This document shows positions 7,568-14,313 of a stretch of DNA of 15,449 nucleotides, in pieces (the first letter of the stretch is position 1; every line of letters starts with the position of its first letter). Source of the stretch: Candidatus Kaiserbacteria bacterium (lineage in GTDB: Bacteria > Patescibacteriota > Minisyncoccia > Phycocordibacterales > UBA918). The notes under the pieces were generated by a model. It searched no databases and was not told where the DNA came from. It saw only the letters and a program-made list of their open reading frames with translations. The stretch spans positions 1-15,449 of the forward strand of contig QKBW01000033.1 in NCBI GenBank assembly GCA_003245875.1. Direction: 5' to 3'. A program made the position numbers and the translations under genes.

Positions 7568-8506
7568 ATGAACATACTACGCATTGCTCTTTTTCTCGTC
7601 TTCTTCTTGTTGGTACCAAGCGCGCAGGCGGTCTGGACCGGTTCAGTTTCTCTCACCGGCTATGCTTGGAGTAGTAACGTTGGGTGGGTAAGTTTTAGTG
7701 GACCAGGATACGGAGTGCAAATTGGTACTGACAAAAACCTTACCGGCTACGCTTGGAGTAGTAACGTTGGGTGGATCAAATTTGGCGGTCTTGCTGGTTG
7801 CCCTGGTACAGGGGCATGTAATGCCCGGCTAAATATTGGCACTAATCAGCTCGAAGGCTGGGCGCGTGCTTGTGTGGTAACCGCCAACCATGATTGCACG
7901 GGGTTGCTTGATGTCTCTGCCGGAGGCTGGGATGGTTGGGTCTCGCTGAATTGTGACAATAGTAGCGGTTCATGCTCGGTTAACAATTATCAAGCATCTG
8001 CTGTTGGAGGTTCTCTTTCTGGTTTTGCATGGGGTTCTGATGTTATTGGCTGGTTGCGGCTAAACGGTGTTACATACAGCACACCGTGTACAGCATCGGT
8101 GGCTTGTAGTGCTGATTTGCTTTCAAAAGTAACCACTGATCAATGGTGTACAGAAACACCCACTACATGTACAACCGGCTACATATGTGACCTTAGCAAT
8201 CCGGGAGGGAGTTGTGTCGCTTCAGTCCCAACCGCGACACTCACCGTTACGCCGCAGGTTACCCGAAAAGGTAATACTGTTGCGCTTACCTGGCAGTCTA
8301 CTAATGCTACTGCCTGTGATCTCTCTCAATCAAACCCTGGAGGGGTAAGTTCATTTTCATGGTCTGGTATCTCGGGTACAGAAACATCACAGCCAGTGAA
8401 TACACTTACAGTCTTTCGTCTCTCTTGTAGTGATTTAAGTGGGGCCAATTACCAAGAGATAGCGTCTGCTACGGTAGAAATACTTCCTGAGATTATAGAA
8501 CGTTAA
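7568..8506 (+). CDS. Secreted protein with GYAWSSNVGW repeats and an Ig-like tail
   Basis: A 312-aa exported protein of unknown function. Residues 1-21 form a signal peptide ending in SAQA. Repeats follow: LTGYAWSSNVGWVSF (from about 29) and LTGYAWSSNVGWIKF (from about 58), then weaker copies with LEGWARA, GWDGWVSLNC and LSGFAWGSDVIGWLRL (to about 165). A cysteine-rich linker with about eight Cys leads to a Ser/Thr-rich segment from about 218 (PTATLTVTP...ALTWQSTNATACDLS) that looks like an Ig-like beta-sandwich. I associate these repeats with secreted proteins of Parcubacteria. No membrane anchor is visible at the C-terminus. It heads a run of three closely spaced envelope genes. Confidence 0.75.
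   Translation: MNILRIALFLVFFLLVPSAQAVWTGSVSLTGYAWSSNVGWVSFSGPGYGVQIGTDKNLTGYAWSSNVGWIKFGGLAGCPGTGACNARLNIGTNQLEGWARACVVTANHDCTGLLDVSAGGWDGWVSLNCDNSSGSCSVNNYQASAVGGSLSGFAWGSDVIGWLRLNGVTYSTPCTASVACSADLLSKVTTDQWCTETPTTCTTGYICDLSNPGGSCVASVPTATLTVTPQVTRKGNTVALTWQSTNATACDLSQSNPGGVSSFSWSGISGTETSQPVNTLTVFRLSCSDLSGANYQEIASATVEILPEIIER
7655..7774 (+). repeat. Two near-identical 33-nt copies encoding TGYAWSSNVGW
   Basis: Bases 7655-7687 and 7742-7774 differ at one silent position (T7663 versus C7750) and lie 87 nt, or 29 codons, apart. The intervening coding sequence is not repeated. Such nucleotide identity over a protein repeat suggests recent duplication or gene conversion. Confidence 0.85.
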
Positions 8507-8517
8507 TAATTTACTTT

Positions 8518-8850
8518 ATGGATAGAAAACCCAACAAGACATCCTTTCAGTGGCCGGCAAATGCACCTGTAATCAAAAGGCCAGCAAGAAAGATTTTGCT
8601 GTTGCTGTTAGTGTCTTTTGTTGTTGCGCTAGCAACAGGGCTGTATCTTTATAAGGGTATCGTGCATACACCAGCTGATGATGTGTCGCCAGTTGTTGAG
8701 GACAAGACTGTTCCGATGGTTGGTGTGCCGACTATACCAGAGAGATTGGCAAAGTTGGACACGCTTGTGAGTGCAACCTTGGAAGATGTGCCTCTGCAAA
8801 AACGGTATGAAGTATTATTAACAATATCAGCCTCTGAGACAGATAATTGA
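8518..8850 (+). CDS. Small single-pass membrane protein, unknown
   Basis: A 110-aa protein I do not recognise. A basic, proline-containing N-terminus (about 1-25) leads to one hydrophobic helix (about 26-45, KILLLLLVSFVVALATGLYL). A soluble, acidic tail of about 65 residues follows. By the positive-inside rule the tail should face outward. The gene starts 11 nt after the secreted repeat protein and ends 15 nt before the next gene, so the three are probably expressed together. The stop is TGA followed at once by TAG. No Shine-Dalgarno is seen. Confidence 0.65.
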   Translation: MDRKPNKTSFQWPANAPVIKRPARKILLLLLVSFVVALATGLYLYKGIVHTPADDVSPVVEDKTVPMVGVPTIPERLAKLDTLVSATLEDVPLQKRYEVLLTISASETDN

Positions 8851-8853
8851 TAG

Positions 8854-8859
8854 TATTAT
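8854..8859 (+). promoter_or_regulatory. Possible internal -10 element, leaderless start
   Basis: TATTAT ends 6 nt before the ATG at 8866, the same spacing as other leaderless starts in this window. It has neither an extended TG nor a clear -35, and the region is AT-rich, so chance is a real alternative. Confidence 0.3.
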
Positions 8860-8865
8860 TAAAAT

Positions 8866-9600
8866 ATGAATATGTATATGCAAACTCTTAAAACGTTGGT
8901 CCCGCTCTCTATTGTATGCACACTTTTAATCGGTTATTCGTACACACAAGGAGAATGGTCTGAACCGGGTGCTGGTACTATTGCTACCACCAATACGGAT
9001 GCACCTATTACTGTCGGCAGTGTTGCACAAGCAAAGGTCGGTGCTTTGAGTGTTGGAGGGCTAACATCCTACGCAAACAGCAACTCCTTTTTTAATGCGT
9101 CAGGGACACAGGAGTTTCAAATAAAACCTGGTTTTAAGGGATCTGCAGCTGATGAAACATACACAACTCTTGAGATGCCAGGTACGGATAATCTGTATGT
9201 CTGGGATAATTTTGAAGTTTCTAATAATATAAAAACGGCAAGCAATGTTCTTGCCAATAAATACTGTGACGCAAACGGAAACAACTGCTCAACTGCTGCT
9301 GATCTGAGTGCCATAAGCTCATTTTCGTATACGACTGTGACGGCAGATGATGTAAAAAACATCGGCTTTAGTCAATTGCCTTGGGGAGGAGGAACTCAAC
9401 AACCGAGCTCAGTTACAGTAAGTGGTTACAAGTATTGTGGACTTACTCGAAAAAGTGAACGAAATGACACTTTTGGTTTGGATACGACCTACCGTGGTAC
9501 CAGTTGTGATGTAAACCATTCGGGTACTACGTGGGCCTTATATGCTACTGTATACGTTGGTTCGGCAGGTGTGCGCTGTGAGATGACGTGTTTTAAATAG
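8866..9600 (+). CDS. Secreted parcubacterial-type protein, unknown function
   Basis: A 244-aa exported protein. Residues about 8-27 are a hydrophobic signal sequence. The mature start GEWSEPGAGTIATTNTDAPITVGSVAQAKVGALSVGGL follows a pattern I associate with CPR surface proteins: W-x-EP, a Thr/Asn/Pro-rich spacer, PI-x-VGS-x-x-Q-x-K-x-G-x-L. ANKYCDANGNNCSTAADLS near residue 125 is another typical block. The C-terminal 60 residues hold four cysteines (YCGLT, SCDVN, RCEMTCFK) that could form disulfides. Similar proteins are sometimes annotated as pilus-tip or shufflon-like, but I see no shufflon inversion sites here. ATG codons at 8872 and 8878 are alternative starts. Confidence 0.65.
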   Translation: MNMYMQTLKTLVPLSIVCTLLIGYSYTQGEWSEPGAGTIATTNTDAPITVGSVAQAKVGALSVGGLTSYANSNSFFNASGTQEFQIKPGFKGSAADETYTTLEMPGTDNLYVWDNFEVSNNIKTASNVLANKYCDANGNNCSTAADLSAISSFSYTTVTADDVKNIGFSQLPWGGGTQQPSSVTVSGYKYCGLTRKSERNDTFGLDTTYRGTSCDVNHSGTTWALYATVYVGSAGVRCEMTCFK

Positions 9601-9612
9601 GATTTTGACATA

Positions 9613-9655
9613 TGCAAGCAAAACGCATGGCCAAAAGCCATGCGTTTTGCTTGCA
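9613..9655 (+). terminator. Terminator-like hairpin before tuf
   Basis: A perfect 19-bp stem (9613-9631 with 9637-9655) with loop CAAAA begins 12 nt after the stop at 9600. The T-run lies inside the 3' arm (GCGTTTTGCTTGC) rather than after it, so efficiency is uncertain. The 3' base of the stem also forms the -35 of the tuf promoter. Confidence 0.65.
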
Positions 9656-9678
9656 AAAGTATCTTATTTTGGTACTAT
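9651..9678 (+). promoter_or_regulatory. tuf promoter
   Basis: TTGCAA (9651-9656), a 16-nt spacer ending in TGG, and TACTAT (9673-9678) form an extended -10 promoter, followed by the GC-rich discriminator AGCGACC. Transcription should start near 9685. Confidence 0.65.
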
Positions 9679-9685
9679 AGCGACC

Positions 9686-9862
9686 ACTGCACGACCTATT
9701 TTGTGGAGCGGCGTAGGCATGAGTATACACAGTTCTTTCACAAGTGAGTGCGAAGTGGCAGCGTAACTGTTCTCGTGACGTTGCTTCTCTTTGCTCACCA
9801 TGTGCCTGTGTCTCCACAAACAGCTGCGTGCGGTAATTTATTCATTACAATCTACTAATTTT
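9686..9862 (+). promoter_or_regulatory. Structured leader of tuf-rpsJ with a possible short ORF
   Basis: The untranslated leader is about 177 nt. TTTGTGGAG (9700-9708) is perfectly complementary to CTCCACAAA (9812-9820) and would close a domain of about 100 nt. ACAGTT (9729-9734) pairs with AACTGT (9765-9770) inside it. GTGGAG also lies 10 nt before an ATG at 9719 opening a 15-codon ORF (MSIHSS...) ending at 9766, so pairing and translation of that ORF would compete. The last 30 nt are AT-rich and appear unstructured. I match it to no known leader family. Confidence 0.45.
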
Positions 9863-11053
9863 ATGTCAGATTTTGATCGTTCAAAGCCGCACGTAAACGT
9901 TGGTACTATTGGTCACGTTGACCATGGTAAGACCACACTTACTGCTGCTATTCTTACTACTCTGAAGGCTCATGAAGCTGAGGGTTACACCGCAAACGTC
10001 AAGGCGGTTGATGATATCGATAAAGCCCCAGAAGAAAAGGCTCGTGGTATCACCATTTCTCTTTCTCACTCTGAGTACTCAACCCCAAAGCGTCACTACG
10101 CGCACATTGATGCGCCAGGTCACGCTGACTACATCAAGAACATGATCACTGGTGCTGCGCAGATGGACGGTGCTGTTCTCGTGGTTGCTGCGACTGACGG
10201 TGCTATGCCTCAGACTCGTGAGCACGTGCTCTTGGCCAAGCAGGTGGGTGTACCACGTATCATTGTATTCCTCAACAAGTGCGATATGGTTGATGATGAG
10301 GAAATGCTAATGCTCGTTGAAGAAGAGCTCCGTGAGCTTTTGACCCACAACGGTTTTGATGGTGCGAACGCACCAATTATCCACGGTTCAGCTCTTAAGG
10401 CTCTTGAAGGCGACGCTAACTACCAGGCCAAAGTCTTGGAATTGGTGAACGCAATGGATGAGTACTTCCCAGAGCCAGAACGTGAGCTCGACAAGCCATT
10501 CCTTATGCCGATCGAGGACATCTTCTCTATTGAAGGTCGCGGTACGGTAGTAACCGGTCGTGTAGAGCGTGGTGCGGTCAAGGTAGGTGAGGAGGTTGAG
10601 ATCGTTGGTATCAAGCCAACCACTAAGACAACCGTAACTGGTGTTGAGATGTTCAACAAGTCACTCGACTCAGCACAGGCTGGTGACAACGCCGGCGTTT
10701 TGCTTCGTGGTACCAAGAAGGAAGATGTACACCGTGGTCAGGTATTGGCTGCAACTGGCAGCGTTACTCCACACACCGAGTTTGAGGCTGAGGTTTACGT
10801 CCTCTCCAAAGATGAAGGTGGTCGTCACACCCCATTCTTCTCTGGTTATAAGCCACAGTTCTACATCCGTACCACTGATGTAACCGGCGACGTAACACTC
10901 GCAGATGGTACTGAAATGGTAATGCCGGGTGATACCGCAACCTTCAAGGTAAAGCTGGTAGCTCCAGTTGCGCTTGAAGCTCAGCAAAACTTTGCTATCC
11001 GTGAGGGTGGTAAGACTGTTGGTGCCGGTGTGGTAACAAAGATCATTGCCTAA
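9863..11053 (+). CDS. tuf: Elongation factor Tu
   Basis: This GTPase delivers aminoacyl-tRNA to the ribosomal A site. The protein has 396 aa, a normal length. G1 GHVDHGKT is at 17-24, RGITIS marks switch I, G3 DAPGH is at 83-87 and G4 NKCD at 138-141, with GSALKALEGD after it. Domain II carries FSIEGRGTVVTGRVERG, and domain III ends in GGKTVGAGVVTKIIA. An upstream in-frame start would add 24 residues unlike any EF-Tu; the ATG at 9863 gives the canonical KPHVNVGTIGHVDHGKTT. No Shine-Dalgarno is present. rpsJ follows after 25 nt and should share the transcript. Confidence 0.97.
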   Translation: MSDFDRSKPHVNVGTIGHVDHGKTTLTAAILTTLKAHEAEGYTANVKAVDDIDKAPEEKARGITISLSHSEYSTPKRHYAHIDAPGHADYIKNMITGAAQMDGAVLVVAATDGAMPQTREHVLLAKQVGVPRIIVFLNKCDMVDDEEMLMLVEEELRELLTHNGFDGANAPIIHGSALKALEGDANYQAKVLELVNAMDEYFPEPERELDKPFLMPIEDIFSIEGRGTVVTGRVERGAVKVGEEVEIVGIKPTTKTTVTGVEMFNKSLDSAQAGDNAGVLLRGTKKEDVHRGQVLAATGSVTPHTEFEAEVYVLSKDEGGRHTPFFSGYKPQFYIRTTDVTGDVTLADGTEMVMPGDTATFKVKLVAPVALEAQQNFAIREGGKTVGAGVVTKIIA

Positions 11054-11078
11054 CTCTAGTAACTAGATCATCGACACT

Positions 11079-11420
11079 ATGGCTACTAAAACGACTGAAA
11101 AAAAGGCAGACGAGATCGCAAAGCTTCGTATTCGCGTACGTGCATACGAAAATAAGATACTCGATGCCTCGGTAAAGCAAATTATCGACACTGCACAGCG
11201 CTTTGATGCGACTGTCGTGGGGCCGATTCCATTGCCAACCGAAATCAAGAAGTACACGGTTAACCGTTCAACGTTCGTCCACAAGGATGCGCGAGAACAA
11301 TTCGAAATGCGCACCCATAAGCGTGTTATCGACATCATGAATCCGAGCGGTAAGGTCATTGAGGCCTTAACCAACCTGTCACTTCCTTCGGGAGTCAACA
11401 TTGACGTGAAGATGATGTAA
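11079..11420 (+). CDS. rpsJ: 30S ribosomal protein S10
   Basis: Protein uS10 of the small-subunit head, which also acts with NusB in antitermination in well-studied bacteria. The protein has 113 aa, about ten more than usual, the excess being a charged N-terminal tail (MATKTTEKKADEIAK). The core is typical: KLRIRVRAYENKILD, VVGPIPLPTEIKKYTVNRS, THKRVIDIMNPSGKVIEAL. It is transcribed with tuf and then cut off from rplC by a strong terminator, which is unusual because S10 normally leads the operon that includes rplC. No Shine-Dalgarno is seen. Confidence 0.95.
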   Translation: MATKTTEKKADEIAKLRIRVRAYENKILDASVKQIIDTAQRFDATVVGPIPLPTEIKKYTVNRSTFVHKDAREQFEMRTHKRVIDIMNPSGKVIEALTNLSLPSGVNIDVKMM

Positions 11421-11433
11421 GCCATTAGTGTAC

Positions 11434-11475
11434 AAACACAAAGCGGCGGGCCAAAGGCTCGCCGCTTTGTGTTTT
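11434..11475 (+). terminator. Strong terminator between rpsJ and rplC
   Basis: A 19-bp stem (11434-11452 with 11456-11474, one G-T pair) closes an AAA loop and runs into TTTGTGTTTTT. Its core repeats the fusA leader hairpin with two changes. It begins 13 nt after the rpsJ stop and splits the expected S10 operon into two transcripts. Confidence 0.85.
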
Positions 11476-11478
11476 TGG

Positions 11479-11506
11479 TTGCAAAATACTTGAAATGCGG
11501 TATAGT
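11479..11506 (+). promoter_or_regulatory. rplC operon promoter
   Basis: TTGCAA (11479-11484), a 16-nt spacer and TATAGT (11501-11506) are followed by the GC-rich discriminator AGCGCC. The -35 and spacing match the tuf promoter. The start is expected near 11513. Confidence 0.65.
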
Positions 11507-11512
11507 AGCGCC

Positions 11513-11675
11513 AGCTTTTAAAGACCTATGTTCGCTGAAGGGGTGCTTGCACCCTGGAGAACCAATGGGCAGAAACCGCGCAATTTTGCGTGCTGACTTC
11601 TGTCCGCCCAGCAAAACTGCGCGGTTTCTCGTTTGGTGGTCTCATAAAGCATTTATTAGCTAGTTCAGAGAATAA
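11513..11675 (+). promoter_or_regulatory. Structured leader of the rplC-rplD-rplW-rplB operon
   Basis: The leader is about 163 nt. It contains GGGTG-CTTG-CACCC (11541-11554). A large stem pairs 11571-11589 with 11611-11629 (18 of 19 pairs) around a 21-nt loop. A competing stem pairs GGGCAGAA (11567-11574) with TTCTGTCC (11598-11605). The two long stems cannot coexist fully. An ATG at 11528 opens a 22-codon ORF whose TGA (11594-11596) lies in the large loop. In several bacteria L4, encoded second in this operon, represses its operon through such a leader; a similar role here is inferred. Confidence 0.55.
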
Positions 11676-12287
11676 ATGAAATTTATTTTAGGGACCAAAG
11701 ATGGCATGACTCAGGTCTTTGACGAGACTGGTGTTGCCCATCCGGTAACAATCGTACGCGTTGCATCGAACGTGGTCACTGCGGTGAAAACTAAGGAGAC
11801 CAACGGCTATGAAGCGGTACAGGTTGGTACTGTAGAACAAAAGGAGTCTCGTGTGGCCAAGGCTCAGCAAAAAGCGGCTTTTGCTCACACGAAAGAATTC
11901 CGTGTTCGCCACAATGGTGATGAATCTGTTGCAGGATTCGAGCATGGCCAGACACTTGATGCTTCTGTTTTTACTCCAGGTGACTTGGTACAAGTTTCTG
12001 CAGAGAGTAAGGGTAAGGGTTTCCAAGGTGTGGTGAAGCGCCATGGTTTTGGCGGTGGACGCCGCACACATGGTCAGAAGCACTCAGAACGTGAACCAGG
12101 ATCTATCGGAGCAACTGGTTTCGGTCGTGTGATCAAGGGCTTGCGCATGGCAGGTCGTATGGGTGGTGATCGTATTACCGTAAAGAATCTTACGGTTATG
12201 CAGGTCAACCCAGCTGATAACGTCTTGCTTATTAAGGGAGCTATCCCTGGTCGAAAAGGATCATTAGTAGAGGTTCGTAGCGTTTAA
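11676..12287 (+). CDS. rplC: 50S ribosomal protein L3
   Basis: Protein uL3, an early large-subunit assembly protein whose loop reaches toward the peptidyl-transferase centre. The protein has 203 aa, a typical length. The N-terminus KFILGTKDGMTQVFDETGVAHPVTIV and the central SKGKGFQGVVKRHGFGGG...THGQKHSEREPGSIGATGFGRVIKGLRMAGRMGG are diagnostic. Only a weak AGAG lies 6 nt before the ATG. It is first in the four-gene operon and sits directly behind the structured leader. Confidence 0.96.
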   Translation: MKFILGTKDGMTQVFDETGVAHPVTIVRVASNVVTAVKTKETNGYEAVQVGTVEQKESRVAKAQQKAAFAHTKEFRVRHNGDESVAGFEHGQTLDASVFTPGDLVQVSAESKGKGFQGVVKRHGFGGGRRTHGQKHSEREPGSIGATGFGRVIKGLRMAGRMGGDRITVKNLTVMQVNPADNVLLIKGAIPGRKGSLVEVRSV

Positions 12288-12290
12288 GGT

Positions 12291-12950
12291 ATGGAAACAA
12301 AAGTATTCGATCAGGCCGGGAAAGAATCCGGCAAGGTGAAACTACCGGAAACGGTGTTTGGTGTCACCTGGAATCCAGATTTGGTCCACGAGGTAGTCGT
12401 TGCCATGCAGAGCAATGCACGAAGCGGAAATGCAAACACAAAGGATCGTGGCGAAGTACGCGGTGGTGGCAAAAAACCATGGAAGCAAAAGGGTACTGGC
12501 CGCGCTCGTCACGGCTCACGACGCAGCCCGATTTGGGTTGGTGGTGGTGTTGCTCATGGTCCAAAGAGCGAGAAGGATTACAGCAAGAAGATCAACAAGA
12601 AGGCTCGTGCTAAGGCACTTGCCTCAGTACTGTCAAAGAAGTTTGCCGACAGTGAAATGATCTTTGTTGACGCACTTACCTTTGCTGAGCCAAAAGCAGC
12701 ACAAGCGAAGGAGGTGTTGAAGGCTTTGGCTAGCAGTACATATGCCGACTTGGCAACCAAGCGAAAGAACGCAGCTTTGATCGTCTTGTCTTCACGTGAT
12801 GAAGCAGCCGAAAAGAGTTTCCGCAACTTTGGTCAGCTTGAGGTTGTACAAGTAAAAGATATCAACCCGGTTAGCCTTTTGACCTACAAGTATGTCATTA
12901 TGGCAACTCCTGAAAAAGCGTTAGAAGTTTTGGCTGCACGTGTGGCGTAG
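12291..12950 (+). CDS. rplD: 50S ribosomal protein L4
   Basis: Protein uL4, an assembly protein lining the exit tunnel and, in several bacteria, an autogenous repressor of its operon. The protein has 219 aa. GEVRGGGKKPWKQKGTGRARHGSRRSPIWVGGGVAHGP (about 49-86) is the diagnostic extended loop region; the C-terminal half has the Rossmann-like fold typical of L4. It starts 3 nt after the rplC stop with no properly spaced Shine-Dalgarno (AAGG is one base from the ATG), so translation is probably coupled to rplC. Confidence 0.96.
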   Translation: METKVFDQAGKESGKVKLPETVFGVTWNPDLVHEVVVAMQSNARSGNANTKDRGEVRGGGKKPWKQKGTGRARHGSRRSPIWVGGGVAHGPKSEKDYSKKINKKARAKALASVLSKKFADSEMIFVDALTFAEPKAAQAKEVLKALASSTYADLATKRKNAALIVLSSRDEAAEKSFRNFGQLEVVQVKDINPVSLLTYKYVIMATPEKALEVLAARVA

Positions 12951-12977
12951 TCATTATTACAGAGCTAAAGAAACATC

Positions 12978-13331
12978 ATGGCATTATTCAGTCGAAATAA
13001 GAAAAAGAGCACTACAGAAAAGGTGGTTAGCATTGCTCGTTCAACCGATCGTGATCTCTCTCGTGTGCTTATCAAGCCACGTATCACAGAGAAGGCAATC
13101 AGTAAGGGTGACCAGAACGTATATACGTTCGTTATCACTCGTACTGCAACCAAACACGATGTGTCTGACGCAGTGCGCGCGCTCTACAATGTGACGCCGG
13201 TGAAGGTAAACATCGTTAATAAAAAGCCACGCCAAGTTATGTCACGCGCAAAGGGCCGTATGGTCGGAGAGCAGGGCTTGAAGAAGGCATATGTCTACCT
13301 CAAGGCCGGTGACTCAATTACCTTGGTATAA
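12978..13331 (+). CDS. rplW: 50S ribosomal protein L23
   Basis: Protein uL23 at the exit of the peptide tunnel, the docking site for trigger factor and SRP. The protein has 117 aa. About 30 basic, Ser/Thr-rich residues precede the usual core, which begins VLIKPRITEKAISKGDQNVYTFVI and includes AVRALYNVTPVKVNIVN. The 27-nt gap after rplD has no Shine-Dalgarno. Confidence 0.95.
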   Translation: MALFSRNKKKSTTEKVVSIARSTDRDLSRVLIKPRITEKAISKGDQNVYTFVITRTATKHDVSDAVRALYNVTPVKVNIVNKKPRQVMSRAKGRMVGEQGLKKAYVYLKAGDSITLV

Positions 13332-13344
13332 GTATTACAAGTAT

Positions 13345-13389
13345 AGGTACCAATGGTACCTGCAAAGTAACGCCTGTCTATTTTAGACA
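13345..13389 (+). promoter_or_regulatory. Two hairpins between rplW and rplB
   Basis: AGGTACC-AAT-GGTACCT (13345-13361) and TGTCTA-TTT-TAGACA (13375-13389) are perfect stems of 7 and 6 bp with 3-nt loops. No long T-run follows either, so they look like processing, stability or translation signals rather than terminators. This is the longest gap inside the operon (70 nt). Confidence 0.5.
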
Positions 13390-13401
13390 CAAAGAATCAT
13401 T

Positions 13402-14280
13402 ATGAAAAAATATAATCCAACTTCAGCCGGCCGTCGCGGTATGACCGTGGTCGACTACAAAGAGAAGTTGTCTTCAACCAAGAACGCTCCACATAAAGCT
13501 TTGACAAAAGGGAAGCGTTCGACCGGTGGCCGTAACAGCCAGGGTCGCACTACGACATTGCATCGCGGTGCTGGGGTAAAGCGTACCTACCGACAGGTAG
13601 ACTTCCGCTATAACAAGAAGGGTATCCCGGCAGTGGTTGAGTCAGTTGAATACGACCCAAACCGTACTGCATTCATCGCGCTTGCATTGTACAAGGATGG
13701 TGAACGCCGCTATGTGGTGGTACCACAGACCGTAAAGGTTGGTGACACGTTCGTCGTTGCGGATGACGCAAAGGTGGCCGTTGGTAACCGTTTGCCGCTT
13801 GGCAATTTGCCATTAGGTACCTTTGTGTACAACGTTGAATTGAAGCCGGATGCTGGTGCACGTATTGCGCGCAGTGCTGGTACATACGCCGAAGTGGTGG
13901 CCCACGACGCAGGGTACACACAGGTCAAGCTACCCTCAACCGAAATTCGCAAGATCATCTCAACCGCTTGGGCATCAGTTGGTCAGGTGAGCAATGAGGA
14001 AAATCGTTTGATCAATCTCGGTAAAGCAGGACGTGCACGTAAGCTTGGCCTACGACCAAAGACACGTGGTTCGGCCATGAACGCTGTTGATCACCCACAT
14101 GGAGGTGGCGAAGGCAAGGCTCCACGTGGCCATAAGCGCTCACGTACCAAACAGGGTCGTCCAACCGGTAAGGGTCAGAAGACTCGTTCACCAAAGAAGT
14201 ATAGTAACAAGTTTATTGTACAGCGCCGTAAACTCGGTAAGGTAATGGGTGGACAACGACAGAAAATCAAGAATAAATAA
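13402..14280 (+). CDS. rplB: 50S ribosomal protein L2
   Basis: Protein uL2, needed for subunit joining and close to the peptidyl-transferase centre. The protein has 292 aa, somewhat longer than the usual 273-277, and very basic. GRNSQGRTTTLHRGAGVKRTYR, the zinc-free OB/SH3 region, and RGSAMNAVDHPHGGGEGKAPRG are diagnostic; DHPHGGGEG (230-238) keeps the conserved His region. The C-terminal tail (KRSRTKQGRPTGKGQKTRSPKKYSNKFIVQRRK) is Lys/Arg-rich and lacks the common VTPWG segment. In most bacteria rpsS follows; here the operon ends. Confidence 0.96.
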   Translation: MKKYNPTSAGRRGMTVVDYKEKLSSTKNAPHKALTKGKRSTGGRNSQGRTTTLHRGAGVKRTYRQVDFRYNKKGIPAVVESVEYDPNRTAFIALALYKDGERRYVVVPQTVKVGDTFVVADDAKVAVGNRLPLGNLPLGTFVYNVELKPDAGARIARSAGTYAEVVAHDAGYTQVKLPSTEIRKIISTAWASVGQVSNEENRLINLGKAGRARKLGLRPKTRGSAMNAVDHPHGGGEGKAPRGHKRSRTKQGRPTGKGQKTRSPKKYSNKFIVQRRKLGKVMGGQRQKIKNK

Positions 14281-14313
14281 ACGAGAGTTTGTTTCAGATT
14301 TTTTAGGTGATGC

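Noticed and set aside
8848..8850. UGA recoding to glycine, as in Gracilibacteria/Absconditabacteria
   Set aside because: UGA ends two genes: one is followed at once by TAG, the other by a terminator within 15 nt; glycine is otherwise coded by ordinary GGN.
9791..9862. N-terminal extension of EF-Tu by 24 residues
   Set aside because: The added residues resemble no EF-Tu and come from the structured leader; the ATG at 9863 gives the conserved N-terminus.
9679..9862. tRNA or other known RNA gene in the tuf leader
   Set aside because: No cloverleaf, no TTCRA arm and no CCA end; the stems fit a leader better.
11063..11614. 183-aa minus-strand frame across rpsJ and the rplC leader
   Set aside because: It runs through the rpsJ terminator and opposite a clear S10 gene; no domain seen.
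11469..11663. 64-aa frame spanning the rplC leader
   Set aside because: Its GTG start lies in the terminator arm, upstream of the mapped promoter; only the short ATG ORF at 11528 in the same frame region could be transcribed.
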